From Gammaproteobacteria bacterium (GTDB taxonomy: Bacteria > Pseudomonadota > Gammaproteobacteria > HyVt-429), in assembly GCA_013152415.1 (NCBI GenBank), contig JAADGI010000026.1:1-59169 (forward strand): a stretch of DNA of 59,169 nt, written 5' to 3'. This document shows, piece after piece, positions 53,745-59,169 of the stretch. Each line of letters begins with the position of its first letter. The stretch's first letter is position 1. Below the pieces are notes generated by a model that saw only the letters and a list, made by a program, of their open reading frames with translations, had not been told where the DNA came from and did no database searches. A program made the position numbers and the translations under genes.

Positions 53745-55106
53745 ATGCGGCACGGTCAAAATAGTCAAAAACAACCTGTACGTTTTATTCGTTGGGTACT
53801 GTTACTCATTATTTTGGTGGGTATGGGGTTTATGGTACGGCACTATGCCCCGGAGTTTGAGTGGTACGCCCCCGAAGTGGAGGTGGCCATTGAAGGTGAT
53901 CACCTGGGTCTGGGAGTATTTACCGTCCATGTACGTGAACGGGGTAAAGGCCTTAAACAGATTCGGGTGGGTTTGCGTACCGATATGGGTGAGTTCGAGT
54001 TGTTTAATAAAAAATTTAAAGAGGGGGTGCTTAGCCAAGATCTGAATCTGAGCTTAAAGGCTAAGCGTAAGAGTCTTAGAGAAGGCCCCGCAAGTTTAAT
54101 CATAGAAGTGGTGGACCATTCCAAATGGTGGTTCTTCGCTGGCAATCATACTGTCGTAAAAAGACCCTTTACCATTGATCTGACCCCCCCGAAACTGGAA
54201 GTCCTGAGTCGTGATCACAATGTCACTATGGGGGGCAGCGGACTGGTTATCTATAGGGTATCCGATGATGTTGAGCGTAGTGGTGTGAAGATTGGGAATT
54301 ATTTCTTTGATGGCGAGTCGGGCCAGTTCAAAGATCCCAGTATTCGCCTGGCCTTTTTTGCCTATCCTTATGACGTAAACAAGGCACAGCGACCGGTGGT
54401 GATTGCCGAGGATGGGGCTGGCAATCAAACCCAGTCCGGTATGTACTTCGTTTTGAAGGACCGTCGTTATCGCAAGCGTACTATTAGCGTGAATGATGGT
54501 TTTATTGAACGCAAGGTGTTGCCCCTGCTTGCCGCCGGAACAACCGACAGCCTGCTGAGTGCCTATCTTGAGGTCAATCAGAAGATGCGGGCAGACAACG
54601 CCGCTACCATTAAACAGGTCGCATCAACCAGTCGAAATCGGCGGCTATGGTCAGGACCCTTTTTTCAGTTAAGCAACTCCAAGGTAGAGGCGCGGTTTGC
54701 CGATTATCGTACCTATATGTACAAGGGCAAAGCAGTGGATCGTCAATATCACCTGGGTTTTGATCTTGCCGTTACCCAGCGTTATCCCATTGAGGCCGCC
54801 AATAGTGGCGTAGTGGTATTTGCCAAGCCATTAGGCATTTATGGCAATACCGTGATGATTGACCACGGTTTGGGTATTTTGACGCTCTATGCTCACCTAT
54901 CAAGCATCGAAGTCAAAAAAGGCGACATGGTGAAAACCCGGCAACGCCTGGGGCGTAGTGGTGTTAGCGGCTTGGCGGGCGGGGATCACCTGCACTACGG
55001 TATCTATATTCGAGGGGTTCCGGTGTTGCCCCTGGAGTGGTGGGACCCCTCCTGGGTAGAAAAACAGATTGAACGCAAACTCAAGGACGCGAGAGCCGGG
55101 GGGTAG
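53745..55106 (+). CDS. membrane-anchored M23 peptidase (LytM domain)
   Basis: 453 residues. An N-terminal membrane helix (about 16-30, WVLLLIILVGMGFMVRHYAP) anchors the protein; the long middle part (50-290) is beta-rich, with Ig-like strands. The C-terminal LytM domain has YHLGFDLAVTQRYPIEAAN (H-x3-D zinc ligands), NTVMIDHGLGILTLYAHLSS and GGDHLHYGIYIRG (the closing H-x-H). All zinc ligands are present, so it should be an active endopeptidase on peptidoglycan cross-links, or an activator of amidases. Confidence 0.88.
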   Translation: MRHGQNSQKQPVRFIRWVLLLIILVGMGFMVRHYAPEFEWYAPEVEVAIEGDHLGLGVFTVHVRERGKGLKQIRVGLRTDMGEFELFNKKFKEGVLSQDLNLSLKAKRKSLREGPASLIIEVVDHSKWWFFAGNHTVVKRPFTIDLTPPKLEVLSRDHNVTMGGSGLVIYRVSDDVERSGVKIGNYFFDGESGQFKDPSIRLAFFAYPYDVNKAQRPVVIAEDGAGNQTQSGMYFVLKDRRYRKRTISVNDGFIERKVLPLLAAGTTDSLLSAYLEVNQKMRADNAATIKQVASTSRNRRLWSGPFFQLSNSKVEARFADYRTYMYKGKAVDRQYHLGFDLAVTQRYPIEAANSGVVVFAKPLGIYGNTVMIDHGLGILTLYAHLSSIEVKKGDMVKTRQRLGRSGVSGLAGGDHLHYGIYIRGVPVLPLEWWDPSWVEKQIERKLKDARAGG

Positions 55107-55180
55107 CGCAAGTATTTTTTGCTGCCCTGGGAATCGGCCCCTTGAGGGGCACTCCAACAGCGACCCCGGGAGCAAAGGCC

Positions 55181-55212
55181 ATTCTTTGCGTACTTGGCGC
55201 CTTGGCGAGAAT
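55181..55212. repeat. half copy of the 53589-53679 inverted repeat
   Basis: ATTCTTTGCGTACTTGGCGC followed by CTTGGCGAGAAT matches one arm of the 24-bp inverted repeat with a few differences. It lies 75 bases downstream of the M23 peptidase gene. The partner arm is missing. Confidence 0.55.
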
Positions 55213-55262
55213 CTGTTTTACCTGATGAATGACCCACAAATTCTCCTGCTCCAGTTTGTAGC

Positions 55263-55508
55263 CTATGATGCGCGAAACCTAAACTGGCCTTTAGTTGGGA
55301 AGGTCAATATGCCTTGCTGGCGACGGTATTCCCGCAGAAACAGCTTTGACATTCGATAGCCCAGACGGAAAGAGCGCCGCAGGTATTGGACCTTGTCAAT
55401 TTGGCCACCCTTCAGGCCGTGGCGAAAGCCGGAACAGAACCGCTCCGGGACCAGATTGGCAGGAATCTTTATGCCCAGCTCCTGGGGCGTCGGGTAATGG
55501 TAAGCCAT
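55263..55508 (-). CDS. small basic protein, function unknown
   Basis: 81 residues from ATG 55508, preceded by GGAGG; a longer reading to 55547 is unneeded. The sequence MAYHYPTPQELGIKIPANLV, then PERFCSGFRHGLKGGQIDKV and RRSFRLGYRMSKLFLREYRR, is basic and helical and could bind nucleic acid. It is convergent to the M23 peptidase and divergent from the FKBP gene. No family recognised. Confidence 0.68.
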   Translation of the reverse strand: MAYHYPTPQELGIKIPANLVPERFCSGFRHGLKGGQIDKVQYLRRSFRLGYRMSKLFLREYRRQQGILTFPTKGQFRFRAS

Positions 55509-55677
55509 GTTTACCTCCGATAAATAGAAGGCCTCTCTTATAGACACTATCGACCGTCCAAGCCTCTTGCTTTAGCGGCCTTAAAAGGCCCTATATATGC
55601 CGGAAATACAGGTTTGGTGGCATGGCGCAGAAATCCAGATTATGATCGGGGTTCAATAAAACGAGAGTAGGGACGTT

Positions 55678-56376
55678 ATGAAACATTTTTCTGTCATCAT
55701 TATTTCTGCAATATTGGTTTCCGCCTGCGGTGGAGAATCGGGTAGTTTTGATGTATCGGGCAATCTGGCCAGTGAAGATCAAAAACTAAGTTATGCCATC
55801 GGTTATCGAGTAGGCACCCGGCTGGGCCTTGATAATTTGCCGGTCGATCCCAAGTTGGTTGCAGCTGGGGTGCACGATGCCATGTCTAAGACTACGCCAC
55901 AGTTGGACGAGACGTCCCGGCGTGACGTGATTATTGGCTATCAGAAGAAGCGAAGCCAGGTGCAGGGTGCGGTGGCTACAAAAAATGCACAAGCCGGTAA
56001 GGTATACAGAGACGCCAATATGAAAAAAGAAGGTATTACCGTTTTACCCAGTGGGGTCCAGTACAAAATTATCACCGCAGGAAAAGGCAAGAAACCCAAG
56101 CCTGAAGACACGGTGGTGGTCCATTATCGCGGTACGCTTATTGATGGCAAGGAGTTTGACAGTTCCTATAGCCGTAACGAGCCGGCAACATTTGGTGTGA
56201 ATCATGTGATACGGGGATGGCAAGAAATCCTGGTGTTGATGCAAGAGGGTGCGAAGTGGCAAGTAGTGATTCCACCAGAAATGGCCTATGGCACAACCGG
56301 TGCTGGTGCCTCGATCGGTCCCAATGCAACCTTGGTATTTGATATAGAGCTCATCAAGATTAAACCTGCTGGCTGA
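55678..56376 (+). CDS. FKBP-type peptidyl-prolyl isomerase lipoprotein
   Basis: 232 residues. The lipobox LVSAC (C17) gives a lipid-anchored periplasmic protein. Residues 30-115 form the FkpA/Mip N-terminal dimerisation helices (KLSYAIGYRVGTRLGLDNLP); residues 125-232 form the FKBP domain (VVVHYRGTLIDGKEFDSSYS, MQEGAKWQVVIPPEMAYGTT). It should be a periplasmic folding factor of the FkpA/Mip group. ATG 55678 follows AGTAGGGACGTT. Confidence 0.92.
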   Translation: MKHFSVIIISAILVSACGGESGSFDVSGNLASEDQKLSYAIGYRVGTRLGLDNLPVDPKLVAAGVHDAMSKTTPQLDETSRRDVIIGYQKKRSQVQGAVATKNAQAGKVYRDANMKKEGITVLPSGVQYKIITAGKGKKPKPEDTVVVHYRGTLIDGKEFDSSYSRNEPATFGVNHVIRGWQEILVLMQEGAKWQVVIPPEMAYGTTGAGASIGPNATLVFDIELIKIKPAG

Positions 56377-56399
56377 TCTTTAGGCCTGGGTGCAGGGTT

Positions 56400-57956
56400 G
56401 TGGTTAAGGGTGTTGTTGCTGCAGGCCATCAGCACACTGCCGAGGCCGCTGCCCAGTTATTAGGCGAAGGGGGCAATGCCTATGATGCTATCGTCGCCGC
56501 AGGTTTTACCGCCTGCGTCGTCGAGCCTGTACTTGCATCCTTAGGAGGAGGTGGCTTTCTTGTGAGTCATCACCAAAATGGTGACGACTGTGCCTACGAT
56601 TTCTTTGTTCAGACTCCGCTACAACCCCCTGTTGCGGACCGTGATTTTTATCCCATCGTCGCAAATTTTGGCGCCGTCCAACAGGAGTTCCATATCGGCT
56701 TAGGCTCGGTGGCCGTTCCGGGTGTGGTAAAGGGGCTGTTTACCATTCACCGTGATCTGGGCCGGTTGCCTATGGCTAAGGTCATGGCTCCGGCGATACA
56801 GGCGGCACGTCAAGGTATTCGGATCAATAGTTTTCAGGCCTATCTGTTTCGATTGGTCAACGCCATCTATTCGTCGACCCCGGAATCCAGACGAATATTT
56901 GCTCGGGAGGGCAGTGGTGACCCGCTAAGCGAGGGGGATCTGCTGGTGTTTCCAGATCTTGCCGCAACCTTGGAGGCACTGCTTGCAGAGGGTGATGGGC
57001 TATTTTACCAAGGCGAGATCCAACAAAAGATTGCGCTCTTGTACGAAGCCGGTGGCACGGTAAGTAGTGATGATCTTAAGGCCTATCAAGTTGTAAAACG
57101 CACACCATTTGAATTTAAATTCCGTGGTAATCGCTTGTTGACTAATCCACCTCCTGCCAGTGGTGGTGCTATGGTGGCCTTTGCTATGGATATATTGAGC
57201 GTTCGTGGTGAAGGGGAGTTTGAGGAAAGGGTATTCGATTCCAGTGACTACTTAAGTATTTTAGCTCGTGTGATGGCGATGACCGACCAGGCACGGATGA
57301 AGCGCATGGTGCCCAGCCAATGTGGCGCCCTGGATATTGAGGCCATGTTCGACTCAGGGCATTTGGAGCTTTGTCGGAAATTATTGGCCGAGGGTGTGCA
57401 ACAAACCCGTGGTACCACACAAATCAGTGTGGCCGATGGGCTGGGTAATGTGGCGAGTATGGGCCTGTCCAATGGAGAGGGATGTGGACATGTGATCCCG
57501 GGTACCGGGATCGTGCTCAATAATATGTTGGGTGAACAGGATATCAATCCGTTTGGATTTTCCGATATTCCCACTAACCGGCGTATGTCTTCTATGATGG
57601 CCCCCACCCTGGCATTTCAGATGGACGGGACCATCATCGCTACCGGGTCTGGGGGCTCCAATCGTATTCGTACCGCAGTATTGCAGGTGTTGATGAATCT
57701 TCTCGAATTCAATATGTCTCCCAGCGAAGCGGTGCAGAGTCCCCGTATCCATTTTGAAGAAGACCAGCTTCAGATTGAGGCAGGCTATAGCGTCGAAACG
57801 ATGGATGCTATGAGTGCAGAGTTTGAAAGCTGCAAATTGTGGCAGGGGCAAAATCTCTTTTTTGGTGGTGCCCATACGGTGCGGGTGAATCTCGAACAGG
57901 CAATATTTGAAGGTGCCGGGGACCCCCGTCGTGCTGGGCTAAGTATTGTAACGTAG
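56400..57956 (+). CDS. ggt: gamma-glutamyltransferase-family protein
   Basis: 518 residues from GTG 56400. The fold starts GVVAAGHQHTAEAAAQLLGE and AVVEPVLASLGGGGFLV-like segments (residues 40-60), then LGSVAVPGVVKGLFTIHRDL, PPPASGGAMVAFAM and the nucleophile region GTTQISVADGLGNVASMGLS, where autocleavage would create an N-terminal Thr. No signal peptide is visible, unlike E. coli Ggt, so a cytoplasmic member of the family is implied. The substrate is not certain. It follows the FKBP gene by 23 bases. Confidence 0.88.
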   Translation: MVKGVVAAGHQHTAEAAAQLLGEGGNAYDAIVAAGFTACVVEPVLASLGGGGFLVSHHQNGDDCAYDFFVQTPLQPPVADRDFYPIVANFGAVQQEFHIGLGSVAVPGVVKGLFTIHRDLGRLPMAKVMAPAIQAARQGIRINSFQAYLFRLVNAIYSSTPESRRIFAREGSGDPLSEGDLLVFPDLAATLEALLAEGDGLFYQGEIQQKIALLYEAGGTVSSDDLKAYQVVKRTPFEFKFRGNRLLTNPPPASGGAMVAFAMDILSVRGEGEFEERVFDSSDYLSILARVMAMTDQARMKRMVPSQCGALDIEAMFDSGHLELCRKLLAEGVQQTRGTTQISVADGLGNVASMGLSNGEGCGHVIPGTGIVLNNMLGEQDINPFGFSDIPTNRRMSSMMAPTLAFQMDGTIIATGSGGSNRIRTAVLQVLMNLLEFNMSPSEAVQSPRIHFEEDQLQIEAGYSVETMDAMSAEFESCKLWQGQNLFFGGAHTVRVNLEQAIFEGAGDPRRAGLSIVT

Positions 57957-58086
57957 AGAGTTGAAGTGTTGGGTCGTAGTTATTTCTATTCCCTTAGGAG
58001 GGAGAGGGCGTGGCCTGCAACGGAAACTTTTATGGTTTATATCCCTCTAAGCCCATAACAGTACCCTACCCCAGTATTTAGATGCC

Positions 58087-58563
58087 ATGAATGTCAAAAA
58101 AACAGTTGCCCTGGTAGTTTTGTGCCTCATTGCCTTGCCCGCATTTTCGAGTAGCGATGATGAGGTTGATGGAATATTGACTTTAGCCAAGGCGCCCCCA
58201 GGTGTGGTGTTTGAGTTGTTGGGTGACGATGATAGTCTCAAGATGGCCATACCCAAGATACTAGAATACATTGAAGAATTACGCACCCGTTTTCCGGAAC
58301 TCGCAGTAGCCATTGTCAGTCACGGGGATGAACAGTTTGCCCTTATGGCAGAAAAGGCCGATAGCTACCCTGAAGTACATGACCAAGTTGAGAGCCTGGT
58401 CGAGGACCAAGATGTTCAGGTGCATGTCTGCGCGACCTATGCCCGTTGGAGTGGGGTGAGTCCAGAGGAGTTTCCCGAATTTGTGGATGTGGTCCCCCAA
58501 GGGCCATCACAGATCAAGGATTATGTGGAGTTTGGGTATGTTTTAGTAGAAGTTGATATGTAA
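58087..58563 (+). CDS. exported DsrE-like protein
   Basis: 158 residues. A signal peptide (1-21, VALVVLCLIALPAFSS) precedes a domain that follows the DsrE/F plan: a leading strand-helix (GVVFELLGDDDSLKMAIPKI), ELAVAIVSHGDEQF in the middle, and VHVCATYARWSGVSPEEFPE with a single Cys in the expected place, then DVVPQGPSQIKDYVEFGYVL. DsrE-family proteins can carry sulfur on this Cys; a periplasmic form with one Cys may act in sulfur trafficking. That role is inferred. Confidence 0.75.
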   Translation: MNVKKTVALVVLCLIALPAFSSSDDEVDGILTLAKAPPGVVFELLGDDDSLKMAIPKILEYIEELRTRFPELAVAIVSHGDEQFALMAEKADSYPEVHDQVESLVEDQDVQVHVCATYARWSGVSPEEFPEFVDVVPQGPSQIKDYVEFGYVLVEVDM

Positions 58564-58664
58564 TAAAAGCAGATACAGTCATATAAATGACTGCGGCAAG
58601 AACTAGAAAATGAAAACGGTAAATAAATTGGCTCTACAGGAAAATTTGTGGGTGGATATAAACC

Positions 58665-58979
58665 CTAGCCCCCTCTCCCTCCGGGAGAGGGTTGGGGTGA
58701 GGGAGCTTCAAATAAGGCTGTTCGTATTTGCTCAAGCACATTGTCTAGTTCACACAATATCTCATGGTTCCAGAAGCGCATGACGCGGTATCCCATGGCT
58801 TCCAGCCTAATGGTACGTTTGGTGTCGTATACCCTCTGCTCGGTGTGTTGCCCGCCATCGGCTTCGATGATCAACTTGGCGTCCAGACAAACAAAATCAA
58901 CAATGTACGGCTCGATCACTACTTGGCGCCGGAATTTGTACCCCTCAAGACGATGTCCCCGCAAGTGCTTCCATAACAC
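58665..58979 (-). CDS. DUF559 (Vsr-like) nuclease domain protein
   Basis: 104 residues from GTG 58979, but the reading continues upstream in frame with family-like sequence (SKNLASRARALRRQTTEVER) to about 59042, without an ATG, GTG or TTG; a CTG at 59030 is the only near-start. The core GYKFRRQVVIEPYIVDFVCL, AKLIIEADGGQH and FWNHEIL are the restriction-endonuclease-like motifs of DUF559. The C-terminal PSPQPSPGGRGG is encoded by the palindromic repeat at 58668-58704, so the gene ends inside the repeat. Flanked by inverted repeats (see findings). Confidence 0.85.
   Translation of the reverse strand: MLWKHLRGHRLEGYKFRRQVVIEPYIVDFVCLDAKLIIEADGGQHTEQRVYDTKRTIRLEAMGYRVMRFWNHEILCELDNVLEQIRTALFEAPSPQPSPGGRGG
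58668..58704 (+). repeat. palindromic repeat, left flank of DUF559 unit
   Basis: The unit CCCCCTCTCCCTCCGGGAGA followed by GGGTTGGGGTGAGGG is closely similar to the inner arm of the MITEs at 4220 and 12589. It overlaps the 3' end of the DUF559 gene. Confidence 0.8.
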
Positions 58980-59040
58980 CCGTTCGACCTCAGTGGTCTG
59001 ACGACGAAGTGCACGAGCCCGCGATGCCAGGTTTTTTGAT

Positions 59041-59076
59041 CCCCTCTCCCCAACCCTCTCCCGGAGGGAGAGGGGG
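59041..59076 (-). repeat. palindromic repeat, right flank of DUF559 unit
   Basis: CCCCTCTCCCCAACCCTCTC followed by CCGGAGGGAGAGGGGG is the same unit as at 58668-58704 in inverted orientation. It stands at the upstream side of the DUF559 reading frame, which continues into it. Confidence 0.8.
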
Positions 59077-59117
59077 TTCCGGCGTTTTTCAAGAGAGTTG
59101 TCGCCTAAAGTTTAAAA

Positions 59118-59168
59118 TTATGCCGCCTTGTTTTCCTCAATTTCTATCTTTTGCTTTCCCGGATTAAG
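59118..59168 (-). CDS. 3' end of a gene entering from the right edge (tentative)
   Basis: On the minus strand a frame open from the edge gives LNPGKQKIEIEENKAA and stops at TAA (59118-59120), just before the DUF559 unit. It is only 16 codons, too short to assign, but the composition is protein-like. Confidence 0.25.
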   Translation of the reverse strand, partial: LNPGKQKIEIEENKAA

Positions 59169-59169
59169 G

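Noticed and set aside
59030..59092. Extending the DUF559 gene to a TTG near 59092
   Set aside because: Counting codons shows that TTG is out of frame; no ATG, GTG or TTG lies in the conserved upstream frame.

Overview
The window most resembles a gammaproteobacterial chromosome of intermediate GC. The support is the lptFG block divergent from pepA-holC-valS, together with rsmJ, fkpA-like, ispG and dinB genes. A DsrS-like gene and a secreted DsrE-like protein hint at a sulfur-metabolising lineage, but this is inference and no species is claimed.

Layout. 0-4.5 kb: an accessory left edge. It has the end of an unknown gene, a truncated YefM-type antitoxin, an attC-like palindrome, a double-CDGSH/glutamate-synthase fusion, a NYN-OST-HTH protein and a beta-carbonic anhydrase. 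4.5-12.2 kb: a Tat-exported unknown protein, a methyltransferase, then a leftward block moxR / VWA-metalloprotease / dsrS-like / moaE, followed by rightward rsmJ-rsmE. 12.2-17.4 kb: an orphan HicB, a 156-bp MITE with perfect terminal inverted repeats and a target duplication, a group II intron with its maturase, two unknown genes, and a second 55-bp copy of the intron 3' end. 17.4-34.4 kb: core genes, namely an osmoprotectant ABC transporter, valS-(unknown)-holC-pepA, lptF-lptG, a solute-binding protein with a hybrid histidine kinase, ppsA and an RDD protein. 34.7-43.0 kb: an accessory island between tRNA-Arg(CCT) and tRNA-Ala(CGC). 43.3-58.6 kb: glnK-amtB, small metabolic and membrane genes, a metallophosphoesterase overlapping a Ser/Thr kinase-UspA fusion, dinB, ispG, an M23 peptidase, an FKBP lipoprotein, gamma-glutamyltransferase and a DsrE-like protein. 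58.6-59.2 kb: a DUF559 nuclease gene enclosed by inverted copies of the same palindrome found in the MITEs.

The best candidate for an undescribed system is 37072-41741. Three tightly packed genes encode a winged-helix-like protein, a large P-loop ATPase, and a protein that fuses an N-terminal RecB-type PD-(D/E)XK nuclease to a C-terminal FtsK/HerA DNA translocase. A HEPN-like protein and a micro-operon (ribbon-helix-helix-like, coiled-coil and 34-aa proteins, two of them very short) lie upstream. A DUF3800 protein that seems to have lost its start codon lies downstream. This looks like a DNA-targeting defence or conflict module; the function is inferred from domains and context only.

A second theme is small repeats: two MITE copies and an end fragment, the DUF559 unit built from the same palindrome, and a separate family of long inverted repeats at 9319, 53589 and 55181.
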